A stretch of DNA of 64,000 nt from Clostridia bacterium (GTDB lineage Bacteria; Bacillota; Clostridia; UMGS1883; UMGS1540). The stretch lies in contig JAFSAU010000008.1 in NCBI GenBank assembly GCA_017442155.1, forward strand, positions 131,649 to 195,648, given 5' to 3'. The position numbers and the translations under genes are program-made. Shown here piece after piece: positions 25,628-37,906 of the stretch. Position 1 is the first letter of the stretch. Each line of letters begins with the position of its first letter. The notes under the pieces are model-generated. The model saw only the letters and a program-made list of their open reading frames with translations, did not search any database and had not been told where the DNA came from.

Positions 25628-28600
25628 ATGAGAAAAAGAATAAAATCACTTGTATTTCTGCTGACGGCAGTACTGCTTCTGCAGATGTGCCCGCTTATAT
25701 CGGGAGCGGAAAACATAGAGCATCTGAAAAACGGTGATTTTGAAGCGGTGACAAACGACGCGGCTGACAGCTGGAAATTGCCGGAGGATGCATCGGAGGT
25801 ATATCCCATCGATAAGGATGTACATGATGGAAAGTACGCTATGCGTATTGGCGGCGGCAGTTTTATCACGCAGGATATCCGCACAACGGTGGGCGGTGCG
25901 GAATATATCTTCAAGGGCTGGATGCGTCCGGTACATGCTAATGCCCTGCCGGCAATCAAGGCAGAATTTTATGATGCAAACGGCTATATCGGCGATATGT
26001 CCTTCGATTTTACAGGCTTCAAAGTAAAAGAGTGGCAGGAAGTCACCCATACCTTTACAATCCCCGAAGGGACAGTGCGTATGTACCTGCTGATTCGTGC
26101 GTATGGCAGTCATGAGGTAGTCTGGGATGATGTTTCAATGCATGGCCCCGGTAAAGCAGGCGCCGCCTCTGCAGAGACAACGCCTACGGTAACGACCAAG
26201 CCTGCCGAAACACAAAAAACAGAAGCTACTGTTACGGGTGAAGCGGTAGAACATTTTAAAAACGGCGATTTTGAAGCGGTGACGGACGGCGTGGCAGACG
26301 CATGGAAGGTAGCGCCCGATGTGGAAACCTGTTCCCCGGATAAAAGAGAAAAATTTGCCGGACAGTACAGTATGCGGCAAAATTCGTCCACAGGATATAT
26401 AATGCAGGATATCCGTACTGTTGCAGGCGGCGCCGCTTATACCTTTACGGCACAGGCGAAACCCAGCACGGCAAAAACGAAGCCGACTATTAAGATTGAA
26501 TATTATTCTGCTTCCGGCTATATGGGAGCCTTTGACAATGAATTTTCAGGTCTTAAACTAAATGAATGGCAGGAAGTTAAGTACGATTTTGTACTGCCCG
26601 AGGGCACGACACGAATGAGCTTTCTTCTGCGTACCTATGGCGGCGGTACGACCTACTGGGATAATGCGTCCGTGATGGGTGCTTCCAAGGATGCGGTAAA
26701 AGGTGATTCTGCGGCGGAGTCTCCTGTCATACTGCAGGGTATCAGTCTTCCGGAGTCGGAGCTTTTGCCAATGGCACCGGACGGAAAGGAGCTGATTGTC
26801 AATAATCCGGGCTTTGAAGACGGTGTGGAAAGCACCAAAGGCATTCCGAACGGCTGGAATGAAATTTTCAGTAAGCTGGATGCGGACGGCAATCCTTACG
26901 CCTATGTAACAGACGAAAAGGCACATACCGGCAAGTACAGCTTTAAGGTTTCCACAACCACCGGGAATATGCCCTGGGTTTGTTATCTGATTACAGGCCT
27001 TACGGAAGGGGACGTACTGCAGCCCTCTATGTGGGTTATGAATCAGAAGACCGGCAACGTTTGCTTTAAATATGAGTTTTATTCCGGCGACCGGATTGCC
27101 GGCGGGGAAGGCGTTGCGATAGAAAATGGCATCTCGAATTCCACCTTCTACTCCTTTGTTACGGATGATTGGTATCATTATTCCGATACAGTACAGGTAC
27201 CGAAGGGTGCGAGAACCCTTGCCTTGTATATACGTGCCTATCAGGCAACCACCTGCTATTTCGATGATGTTTCCTGCTATAAGGTATCAGATGCACCGAG
27301 AGCAATTCTGGATACAGATGATGTGTTTTACTATGCCGACAGCGAATATGGAACTGCAACATTAGATGTAGACGAACGCTACTATTCAGATATTGCCGCC
27401 GCAGGGACTGTGAGTTTCCGCCTCTTAAAGGATGGCGTTACTGTTGCGGAAAAAGGAAGGACAGCGCTAAAAGACAGCAAAGCAACCTTTTCCTATGGTA
27501 TGCACCTTCTGACGGAAGAGAAAAAACCATATATCGTAGAAGCAACGCTGTATGATGGGACGGGTGCAGTGACAGAAGTATTTACCCAGGATATTTACCG
27601 GTATCCGAGACCAGCCACCCTCGGCAAAGATGGTGTTATAACGAAAAACGGTGTCCGGATTGAAAATCCGGCATATTCCTACGGTGCATATAATCTGGAA
27701 ACCACCTATCCTGATTTACATAAAATCGGTGTAAATGTGGTACAGGGCTCTGCAAACGAAAAGTCGATTGCCGCGGCAGAGAAAAATGATTTGTACATTC
27801 TTGCTGTTTTATATTCTGCGGACACAACCTCAGGCATCACCCCTGCGGGCCATTCGACCAGACTGGAAAGAACGAAGAAACTGGTCGAAATGTATAAAGA
27901 TAATCCCCGTATTATCGGCTGGATGGTGATGGATGAATACCACTATCACTATCCTACCAGCAACGAGCTTTTAAAAGAATCCTACATGGCAGTCCGGGCT
28001 ATTGATGATACGAATCCTGTTTTCGTAATGGAATCCAATGGCACTTATGCCGATACGGGAAGCTATGCCGATATTTTAGGCTACGACCCGTATCCGCAGG
28101 GCAAAGAGCCTGTCGCAACCTTTGTTGCCGACCAGACAAAGATTCTTGCAGAAAAGGCTTCTTACAAAAAGCCGATATGGTGTCTCAACCAGACCTTTAC
28201 CTACGGCAACAATAAAAACTATCTGCCGGAAGGCGCAGAAGCAGGAAATTATTACCCCACGGCAGTCGATGCACGCAGTATGATTTATCAGGCATTGTTT
28301 GCCGGCGGCGATGCGGTTGGTCATTATAAGTTTGAAAATACAAAATCCGGCGTTAATTTGAACTCGCCAGGCGACCCGGAGGTGGAAGCGGTCTGGAATA
28401 TTCTTTGCAAGATGGGCGAAGGAGAGCTTTCTGAAGCATTTTCGCACTTTGCATACCGTGAATATCCGATTTTCAAAGAGGGGAAGAGCGGGAACACATG
28501 GTATAGCCTGTATGTGAAGGATAATGTTCTGAAAGCTGTTGTGATGAATCAGAATCCTACCCTTTTGGGCGCAGACGAAGCATTTGAAATTCCGCTTACA

Positions 28601-29314
28601 AGCGATGACGGCACAATTCAAATCGGTGCATTTACCGCAAACTGCGTAAGCGGCGGCGGTACAACCATTACCGGAAACGGCACTCTCTCCGGCACGGTAC
28701 CGAAAAACGATGTTCTTGTATTTACAATCACACCTTCCGAGACTGTCAGTTATTCTTCTCTAAAAATATGTGAGTTCCGTGACCTTACGGACTACCCCTG
28801 GGCGGCGGCACAGATTCGCTCGCTTGCCGACGCAAATGTAATCGAAGGGGATACGGAGAATTTCTATCGTCCCGGCAAGGCAATCACCCGCGGCGATTTT
28901 GCAATGTACTTAATCCGTGCTCTGGGACTTTCGGCAGAGGCAAGCGATAACTTTGCAGACGTAGATGCTTCCGCAAGATTTGCAAAAGAAATTGCCGTCG
29001 GTAAAGCACTCGGCATCCTGAAGGGTATAGACGGCGTACATTACAATCCTTACGAAGAAATTTCCAGACAGGATTTAATGGTAATCTGTGCACGCGGTAT
29101 GCGTCTTAAAAAAGCCCTGGAGGAAGGCGGCAACATGACATTTACGGATAAGGATGCCATTGCGGATTATGCCGTATTGGATATTGCTGCCATGGTACGT
29201 GCTAATATTGTTGCAGGCTATGAAGACGGGACAGTCCGTCCCCTTGGGAATACAACCCGAGCGGAAGCGGCGGTTATTATGGAAAGAATTATCACCTGGG
29301 AAGCAAATCCGTGA
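25628..29314 (+). CDS. Large SLH-anchored glycosidase-like surface protein
   Basis: A 1228-residue surface protein. Order: signal peptide (about 1-28), CBM4/9-like module 1 (28-175), a Thr-rich linker (about 178-205), module 2 (207-355) that is a near copy of module 1, module 3 (385-545), Ig-like domain (560-660), TIM-barrel (about 678-930), beta-sandwich (935-1045) and three SLH repeats (1050-1228; motifs TRGD, SRQD, TRAE). The barrel has WMVMDEYHYH (D769-E770; Tyr replaces the Pro seen in the paralogues) and IWCLNQTF with Gln855 in the nucleophile strand. It is paralogous to 14400 but lacks the GYHVQ motif at the first strand, so specificity likely differs. AAGGAGGG precedes the ATG. Confidence 0.85.
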   Translation: MRKRIKSLVFLLTAVLLLQMCPLISGAENIEHLKNGDFEAVTNDAADSWKLPEDASEVYPIDKDVHDGKYAMRIGGGSFITQDIRTTVGGAEYIFKGWMRPVHANALPAIKAEFYDANGYIGDMSFDFTGFKVKEWQEVTHTFTIPEGTVRMYLLIRAYGSHEVVWDDVSMHGPGKAGAASAETTPTVTTKPAETQKTEATVTGEAVEHFKNGDFEAVTDGVADAWKVAPDVETCSPDKREKFAGQYSMRQNSSTGYIMQDIRTVAGGAAYTFTAQAKPSTAKTKPTIKIEYYSASGYMGAFDNEFSGLKLNEWQEVKYDFVLPEGTTRMSFLLRTYGGGTTYWDNASVMGASKDAVKGDSAAESPVILQGISLPESELLPMAPDGKELIVNNPGFEDGVESTKGIPNGWNEIFSKLDADGNPYAYVTDEKAHTGKYSFKVSTTTGNMPWVCYLITGLTEGDVLQPSMWVMNQKTGNVCFKYEFYSGDRIAGGEGVAIENGISNSTFYSFVTDDWYHYSDTVQVPKGARTLALYIRAYQATTCYFDDVSCYKVSDAPRAILDTDDVFYYADSEYGTATLDVDERYYSDIAAAGTVSFRLLKDGVTVAEKGRTALKDSKATFSYGMHLLTEEKKPYIVEATLYDGTGAVTEVFTQDIYRYPRPATLGKDGVITKNGVRIENPAYSYGAYNLETTYPDLHKIGVNVVQGSANEKSIAAAEKNDLYILAVLYSADTTSGITPAGHSTRLERTKKLVEMYKDNPRIIGWMVMDEYHYHYPTSNELLKESYMAVRAIDDTNPVFVMESNGTYADTGSYADILGYDPYPQGKEPVATFVADQTKILAEKASYKKPIWCLNQTFTYGNNKNYLPEGAEAGNYYPTAVDARSMIYQALFAGGDAVGHYKFENTKSGVNLNSPGDPEVEAVWNILCKMGEGELSEAFSHFAYREYPIFKEGKSGNTWYSLYVKDNVLKAVVMNQNPTLLGADEAFEIPLTSDDGTIQIGAFTANCVSGGGTTITGNGTLSGTVPKNDVLVFTITPSETVSYSSLKICEFRDLTDYPWAAAQIRSLADANVIEGDTENFYRPGKAITRGDFAMYLIRALGLSAEASDNFADVDASARFAKEIAVGKALGILKGIDGVHYNPYEEISRQDLMVICARGMRLKKALEEGGNMTFTDKDAIADYAVLDIAAMVRANIVAGYEDGTVRPLGNTTRAEAAVIMERIITWEANP

Positions 29315-29332
29315 AGGACACGGTTCGCGGCA

Positions 29333-32618
<3,286 letters not shown>

Positions 32619-32641
32619 GAGGCACTGGCTTTTGCATTGAA

Positions 32642-32671
32642 AAAACGGCTCAGGGAAGAGCCGTTTTTTTA
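32642..32671. terminator. Bidirectional terminator between convergent operons
   Basis: Stem AAAACGGCTC (32642-32651) with GAGCCGTTTT (32658-32667), six-base loop, T-run after and A-run before, so it serves both the GH2 operon and the minus-strand run ending at 32672. Confidence 0.9.
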
Positions 32672-33469
32672 TTAAAAAAGTTCGTCCAATAAAATATAGT
32701 AGCGAAGCTTTTTCCAATCCGGTTCGATGTGCAGTGCTGTGAACAGCCTTTCGGGGTCGAAGGTTGCAGGGACAGGCCCTTTTGCGTATTTGCCGCTGTA
32801 ATTATGTACAAGGCTGCGATAGCAGAGTGCAATGTCTTGCCAAGGGTCCGCGAGACCTGCCCGTCCAAGGTCGATAAAGCCGGAAGGCTCCCCGTCTGTA
32901 AGAAAAATATTCGGAAGACAAAAATCGCCGTGGGACAGTACCAAGTCCTCCGGCGGCTGGTTTTCTTCCAGCCACGTAAGTAAGTGCATCGGGTCCTGGA
33001 AGCCGTTATCGCTGAACGTGTCCGGCTCCGTATTTTCCATGTCAATCTCGCCGCGTTCTACACGTTGGCGAGCGGCAGCCAGCTTACGGTCCAGTGCCCA
33101 CGATACGGGACAGTCCGCAGTATTCACCTGCCAAAGAAGCTGCAGGGCCGTAGCCAGAGCATCCGTCAGTGCAACCGGGTCCGACATATATGTTTTGTCG
33201 CAAGCCATTTTCCCTTGCACCCGGGACATAAGCAAATAGTCCGTTCCACATTCGGCGGCATGGTACATGCAGTGCGGAATCGGCAGTTTGCCGTCCAGCC
33301 AGGTCAGCATGATGTGCTCCGAGCGTGTTTCCTCTGTTTCCGGCCGGATTTTCAAAACAGCATCTGCATAAAGAAATATGGAGGACCCGGACTGTCCGAT
33401 TTTGTCAGTTGTATACGGTTTTCCTTTTAACAAGTACTGTAAGTCCTGCGGTAAATCCGGTGCTTTCAT
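32672..33469 (-). CDS. Aminoglycoside phosphotransferase (APH(3')-like)
   Basis: A 265-residue kinase-fold protein, the same length as APH(3') enzymes. The catalytic loop SHGDFCLPNIFL (about 188) and the metal-binding FIDLGRAGLADPWQDIA (about 206) are intact, with the nucleotide-binding GQSGSSIFLY near residue 22. Known relatives transfer phosphate from ATP to kanamycin-type drugs; whether this one confers resistance is unknown, since many gut Clostridia carry chromosomal relatives. The ATG at 33469 follows the stop of the preceding M42-like gene by one base and has no clear ribosome site, so it is probably translationally coupled. Its composition is like its neighbours' and no mobile element is nearby. 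Confidence 0.85.
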   Translation of the reverse strand: MKAPDLPQDLQYLLKGKPYTTDKIGQSGSSIFLYADAVLKIRPETEETRSEHIMLTWLDGKLPIPHCMYHAAECGTDYLLMSRVQGKMACDKTYMSDPVALTDALATALQLLWQVNTADCPVSWALDRKLAAARQRVERGEIDMENTEPDTFSDNGFQDPMHLLTWLEENQPPEDLVLSHGDFCLPNIFLTDGEPSGFIDLGRAGLADPWQDIALCYRSLVHNYSGKYAKGPVPATFDPERLFTALHIEPDWKKLRYYILLDELF

Positions 33470-33470
33470 A

Positions 33471-34361
33471 TTATTGGAGAAGATACGACAGAATGTCGGC
33501 GGTGTTTTTAATATCGGACAGTGAAACGGCCTCGTTTGCACAGCCACAGCATCGGACGGGCACTCCTATGCCGACACTCTCAATGCCGCCGTAGGCCTTC
33601 TGTACGGTACCGCCCACACCGCGACGGGTGCTGACCTCCCGGTAGGTCGGGAACGGAACAGCTTCCAGTTCCGACAAAAAAGCGGGAGAGGAGAGCATCG
33701 TTTCATCCTTGACCCGTAGTGTAGTGCCCTTCCCAAGGGATGCAAACACGGTTTTTTCTGCCGGGGTATCGTTTGCAGAGCTGACCTCTACGGATACAAG
33801 ACGTGTGGCCCGGATTTTTTGCATAAAAGAAGGGGAAAGCTGGCGAATATGACTTTTAGTCGCGAAAACAAACCAGACATCCCTGGACGTATTTCGCAAA
33901 GCCGCCGTAAGCACTGCGGACATAGCCGCATACTGCCCTATGGAGGCTCCGGCGCAAATGTCGTCATCTATTTTATAAAACGAGGGCATCGGTACAGCCC
34001 ACTGACCGGTTTCGAGACTGTGACTTCCTGTATCGATAAACAGTCCCTTCTCGTCAGTGCCTATAATACCGCGGATTTCATTTTCACAAAGCACCGCCAT
34101 GCCCGGTGTTGCCTTCAGGTCGCCCACTGCCGAAAAACGGGCAAACCCACCCTCCGGGTAGGTGACGTAGAGACAAGGGGTGTCCATGGCACATAGAATT
34201 ACCGTGCCGTCGCCGACACCGCTTCTATGCACCAGAAGTGATCCGTGTGCATCTGTTTCCGTTTCAAAATCCGCAAGGAAGCCACGAATAGTGCGGCAAA
34301 TGGTGTTTTCACTGCCCGAAGGGGCGGGCGTTAAAGCCAATGTATTTAAAATTGATTCCAT
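33471..34361 (-). CDS. M42-like protein with degenerate active site
   Basis: A 296-residue paralogue of the two M42 aminopeptidases encoded just upstream, with most catalytic positions changed. The first metal motif AHxD is CAMDT (His to Ala), the DDRAG motif is GASIGQ, the QEEVG general-base motif is TKSHI, and the C-terminal RxxHS/T is RCCGCA. The fold-level pattern (PSGSENTI at the start, RRGVGGTVQ near the end) is retained and the frame is open, so the gene is probably expressed as a non-catalytic subunit or a protein with another role. Translationally linked to the phosphotransferase gene downstream. Confidence 0.75.
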   Translation of the reverse strand: MESILNTLALTPAPSGSENTICRTIRGFLADFETETDAHGSLLVHRSGVGDGTVILCAMDTPCLYVTYPEGGFARFSAVGDLKATPGMAVLCENEIRGIIGTDEKGLFIDTGSHSLETGQWAVPMPSFYKIDDDICAGASIGQYAAMSAVLTAALRNTSRDVWFVFATKSHIRQLSPSFMQKIRATRLVSVEVSSANDTPAEKTVFASLGKGTTLRVKDETMLSSPAFLSELEAVPFPTYREVSTRRGVGGTVQKAYGGIESVGIGVPVRCCGCANEAVSLSDIKNTADILSYLLQ

Positions 34362-34374
34362 ACTGTTCTCCTTT

Positions 34375-35382
34375 TTATAGCGAGGGTGCTGCGGTTTTTA
34401 GCCAGGTATCTAAAAGGTGCCCCAGATTTTCGTAATCCTCCCGGCAGATGACACAGCAGGGTGAATGCAGATTCCGGCATGGCAGTGCCAGAATCGCCGT
34501 GGGAATCCCTTCCACCGCACGCGAAATTACACCCGCATCCGTACCGCCACCCGCAGTGCGTTTGTACTGCCACGGAATGCCGTGGGTTTTTGCTGTCAGG
34601 GTCAGGGAGGAGATAAGCAGTCGATCGGGCGTAGATGTCCGGTCCATGAAAGTGACAGCAGGTCCTGCGCCTAAAGTGGTGATATGACCGGAAAGGTCTG
34701 TCGGGAAAATGTCTGAGCAAAACGTGGATTCCACTACGACTGCATAGTCCGGCTGGAAATATTCAGCCGCTGCCTGCGCGCCCCGTGTACCCACTTCCTC
34801 CTGGGCGGTAAAGGCACAGCACACCTGCACGTCCGGATACTGATTTTGCAGAAGCTGAATCAGTACCGCACATCCTGCCCGGTCGTCAATAGCACGGGCG
34901 TCAATAAGATTATCGCCGAATTCTTCAAAATGCGGAGGAAAAACCGCAGTATCTCCCAAAGAAACAGTGCTTTCTGCCTCCAGCCGGTCGGCTGCGCCGA
35001 TGTCGATATACATGTCGGATTCTGCCATGGCGCCCTCCCGTTGGGATTTGTTCTGCAGATGCACCGCGCAGACGCCGATAATCCCCGGTACCTTCCGCCT
35101 GCCGATAAAAACCTTCTTCCCGAGCAGAACATCCGTGTTGATCCCTCCCACAGTTTTAAACCGTAGGAAGCCGTTTTCTTCAATGCCGGAAATAATCAAA
35201 CCAACCTCGTCCATATGGGCGGCAAACAGAATTTTTTTGCCGTGTCCCCCGCGACTTGCCAAAAGATTTCCCATGGCATCCACGTGGATTTCACAGTCCG
35301 GCAGACAGGAGGCAATCAGGTTCCGGATTTCTGCTTCATCACCGGAAACGCCGGCGGCTGCACATAAATCTTTCAGAAGCAT
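34375..35382 (-). CDS. M42 family aminopeptidase
   Basis: A 335-residue metallo-aminopeptidase of the tetrahedral TET type, cytoplasmic, acting on peptides. Metal and catalytic motifs: AHMDEVGL (His about 55), AIDDRAGCAV (Asp), AQEEVGTRGA (general base and ligand Glu), VVVESTFCSD (Glu at a position that is Asp in others) and CRNLHSP (His). It overlaps the end of the next M42 gene by 10 bases. The other possible activity in the family is the older, doubtful endoglucanase annotation. Confidence 0.92.
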   Translation of the reverse strand: MLLKDLCAAAGVSGDEAEIRNLIASCLPDCEIHVDAMGNLLASRGGHGKKILFAAHMDEVGLIISGIEENGFLRFKTVGGINTDVLLGKKVFIGRRKVPGIIGVCAVHLQNKSQREGAMAESDMYIDIGAADRLEAESTVSLGDTAVFPPHFEEFGDNLIDARAIDDRAGCAVLIQLLQNQYPDVQVCCAFTAQEEVGTRGAQAAAEYFQPDYAVVVESTFCSDIFPTDLSGHITTLGAGPAVTFMDRTSTPDRLLISSLTLTAKTHGIPWQYKRTAGGGTDAGVISRAVEGIPTAILALPCRNLHSPCCVICREDYENLGHLLDTWLKTAAPSL

Positions 35383-36401
35383 AAAGTGTCCTCCTTTCCT
35401 ATGTCTTTTATCACAGCGGCAAGAAGCTTCGCTGTATTTTCTGCGTCCTCTAAATGCAGGACTTCGTACCCTGTATGCATATACCGGAGCGGCAGGGAGA
35501 GAAGTCCTGTATATACGCCCCGGCGAGCCACCTGCACAACCCAGGCATCCGTACCGGTACAGCCGCTGTCCACGTCAATCTGGTGTGGAATATTTTGGGA
35601 ACGAGCGGTGAAAATAAACCGGTCGGAAACCGCACGCTGCACGTTGGGACCTATGGTAATGACCGGGCCTTTTCCCATGGGGAAGGTGTCCCGGCTTCCG
35701 CCGTCCGGTGTTTGTCCGTGACAAACGTCAATACAGACAGCTGCAAAAGGATTTACCCGGTAGGCCGCCGTCCCTGCGCCCCGCATACCGACTTCCTCCT
35801 GCACAGCTCCTACGGCCGCAATGTTAAAGGGAAGATCTGTTTTCTGAAGAAGCTCCAGCGTGCGGATGATAACTGCGAGTCCTGCCCGGTCATCCATAGC
35901 GGAGGCCGCGGCCATGCTGCTGCCTAAGGGAGTAAACTCGGTTTCAAATTCCATTATATCTCCGATTTTGATAAGAGCCGATACTTTTTCTGCCGCGAGC
36001 CCCGTATCCACGCAAAGAATCTGCATATCCGGTGCTTTGTCGTTTTTGGCAATATGGGGAGGGATGGCACAGATAACGCCGTGTAATACCTGCTTCCCAT
36101 AAATACGGACAGCAGATGCGGGCAGGATTTTTGTATCAAAGCCGCCCACAGGTGCAACAAGAAGAAACCCATCTTTTGTGATATGGCGCACCATCAGACC
36201 GATTTTGTCAGTATGGGCTTCCAGCATCAGTGTTTTTCGCGAAGGCTTGAAGTCACGCCGCATGGCAATTACGTTACCCAAAGGGTCCCGTTCTATTTTT
36301 TCACAGTAAGGCATTAAGAGGGCAGAAAAAGAATCTGCCACAGCGTTTTCGCGCCCGGATGAACCGGGCGCAGTAGTCAGCGTTTTTAAAAGTGTTCTCA
36401 T
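35373..36401 (-). CDS. M42 family aminopeptidase
   Basis: A 342-residue TET-type aminopeptidase paralogue. Motifs: EAHTDKIGLMV, SAMDDRAGLAV, GAVQEEVGMRGAG, VCIDVCHGQTPDG and LRYMHTGYEV, all with ligands present. It overlaps murD by 4 bases (ATGA) and the following M42 gene by 10, so murD and the three paralogues are likely co-translated. The first and second paralogues may form mixed dodecamers; this is inference from family structure. Confidence 0.93.
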   Translation of the reverse strand: MRTLLKTLTTAPGSSGRENAVADSFSALLMPYCEKIERDPLGNVIAMRRDFKPSRKTLMLEAHTDKIGLMVRHITKDGFLLVAPVGGFDTKILPASAVRIYGKQVLHGVICAIPPHIAKNDKAPDMQILCVDTGLAAEKVSALIKIGDIMEFETEFTPLGSSMAAASAMDDRAGLAVIIRTLELLQKTDLPFNIAAVGAVQEEVGMRGAGTAAYRVNPFAAVCIDVCHGQTPDGGSRDTFPMGKGPVITIGPNVQRAVSDRFIFTARSQNIPHQIDVDSGCTGTDAWVVQVARRGVYTGLLSLPLRYMHTGYEVLHLEDAENTAKLLAAVIKDIGKEDTLCF

Positions 36402-37759
36402 AAGCTTCTGACAAGTTCCTTATAACGCTTTCCGCGTTCTTCAAAGTTTTTAAACATATCAAAGCTGGCACAGGCCGGGGAAAGCATGACAATATCACCG
36501 GCTTCAGCCCCCATGTAAGCCTCTTTTACAGCCTGCTCCAGGGTGGGATAAATAAAAATGGGCATCGTCCGCTTGCCGCCGTATGCCCGGACAACAGCAT
36601 CCTTGATTTTAGAGGCAGTGGCACCGATGAGGTACAGACGTTTAACTCTGTCCTTTACATCATACCCGAATTGATCAAAGGGTATACGCTTATCATAGCC
36701 GCCGGCTATCAGAATGACCTTTTGTTCAAAGGAGTACAGACCGGCTCTGGCGCGGGTGGGGCTGGATGCGATGGAATCATTGTAGAATTTCACGCCGTCC
36801 ACTTCCCGTACATACTCAATGCGGTGTTCTACGCCGGCAAAGCTTTTGGCCACTTTGCGCACGGTGGTAGGTTTTACGATTTTCTGTACTGCTGCAATGG
36901 CCGCCATGTAGTTTTCCACATTGTGCATACCGGGAAGAATAATGTCCGCTGTATCCACAACCATCGTGCCGTCCATATAAATTTTACCATCGCGAAGCAC
37001 TACGTTGGCGTCCTCGCTTTCGCGTCCGAAGGTAATGACGTTGCCCTTTGCTTCTGCGGCAAAGCCGGCCGTGATTTCATTGTCTGCATTCAGAATCAGA
37101 CGGCCTGTTTTTGTCTGCTGCAGGAAAATATTTTTCTTTGCTTCCACATATTCTTCCATGGACTTATGAATGTCCAGATGATTCGGGGAAACATTGGTTA
37201 CTACAGCAATGTTCGGGCTTTTCTTCATGGTCTGAAGCTGGAAGCTGGAGAGCTCCACAACAGCGTACTGGCCCTTTTCAATGCTTTCGATTTTAGGGAG
37301 CAACGGTGTACCGATATTACCGCCCAGATGTACAGTATGTCCTTCCTTCTTTAAAAGATTATAAATCAGCGTTGAAGTTGTGGTTTTACCGTCGCTGCCC
37401 GTTACGCCGATGATTTTGCAGGGGCACAGGTCAAAAAACAGCTCCATTTCGCTGGTAATCTTCGCACCCTTTTTCTTCGCTGCCTGAATCTGCGGCAGGT
37501 CGGGACGCATACCGGGCGTACGGATTAGCATGTCGCAATCCAGATTATCTAAATATTTTTCGCCCAGGCTGAATTTGGCACCCATACGCATCAGCGATAC
37601 AAGCTCAGGCGTCAGTTCGTCGTTTTTATCGCAGGCCGTAACCGTGGCACCGTAGGACAGAAGCATCTGTATAATCGGTTTGTTACTGATGCCAATGCCG
37701 AGAACAACAACCTTTTTGCCGTGCATGTTTTGTTTAAAAGCTTCCAGTTTGGAATTCAT
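36398..37759 (-). CDS. murD: UDP-N-acetylmuramoylalanine--D-glutamate ligase
   Basis: Adds D-glutamate to UDP-MurNAc-L-Ala in peptidoglycan precursor synthesis; cytoplasmic. A 453-residue protein of normal length with the N-terminal Rossmann-like domain (VVLGIGISNKPII), the ATP-binding GVTGSDGKTTTSTLI, the central NVSPNHLDIH and the C-terminal NDSIASSPTRA and LIAGGYDKRIPF motifs. GAGGTGA precedes the ATG. It is the first gene of the minus-strand run with the M42 paralogues, rather than in the usual mur/fts cluster. Confidence 0.97.
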   Translation of the reverse strand: MNSKLEAFKQNMHGKKVVVLGIGISNKPIIQMLLSYGATVTACDKNDELTPELVSLMRMGAKFSLGEKYLDNLDCDMLIRTPGMRPDLPQIQAAKKKGAKITSEMELFFDLCPCKIIGVTGSDGKTTTSTLIYNLLKKEGHTVHLGGNIGTPLLPKIESIEKGQYAVVELSSFQLQTMKKSPNIAVVTNVSPNHLDIHKSMEEYVEAKKNIFLQQTKTGRLILNADNEITAGFAAEAKGNVITFGRESEDANVVLRDGKIYMDGTMVVDTADIILPGMHNVENYMAAIAAVQKIVKPTTVRKVAKSFAGVEHRIEYVREVDGVKFYNDSIASSPTRARAGLYSFEQKVILIAGGYDKRIPFDQFGYDVKDRVKRLYLIGATASKIKDAVVRAYGGKRTMPIFIYPTLEQAVKEAYMGAEAGDIVMLSPACASFDMFKNFEERGKRYKELVRSL

Positions 37760-37784
37760 TTTCTAAATCACCTCTTATTACCAT

Positions 37785-37813
37785 ATTATCCTATATCAAA
37801 ACAGGAATGTCAA
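37785..37813 (-). promoter_or_regulatory. murD promoter
   Basis: On the minus strand TTGACA (37813-37808), a 17-base spacer and GATAAT (37790-37785). Confidence 0.85.
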
Positions 37814-37906
37814 TGAAATTCATTAAAAAAGTTTGTTTTATTATTTGTTTTTGCAAAAAATCAAGAAAATCCATGCAATATATATGTGTTTTGTTTTGTC
37901 TGAAAA

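Noticed and set aside
32672..33469. APH-like gene as part of a mobile resistance island
   Set aside because: No transposase, integrase or repeats nearby; composition and operon linkage match the surrounding chromosome.
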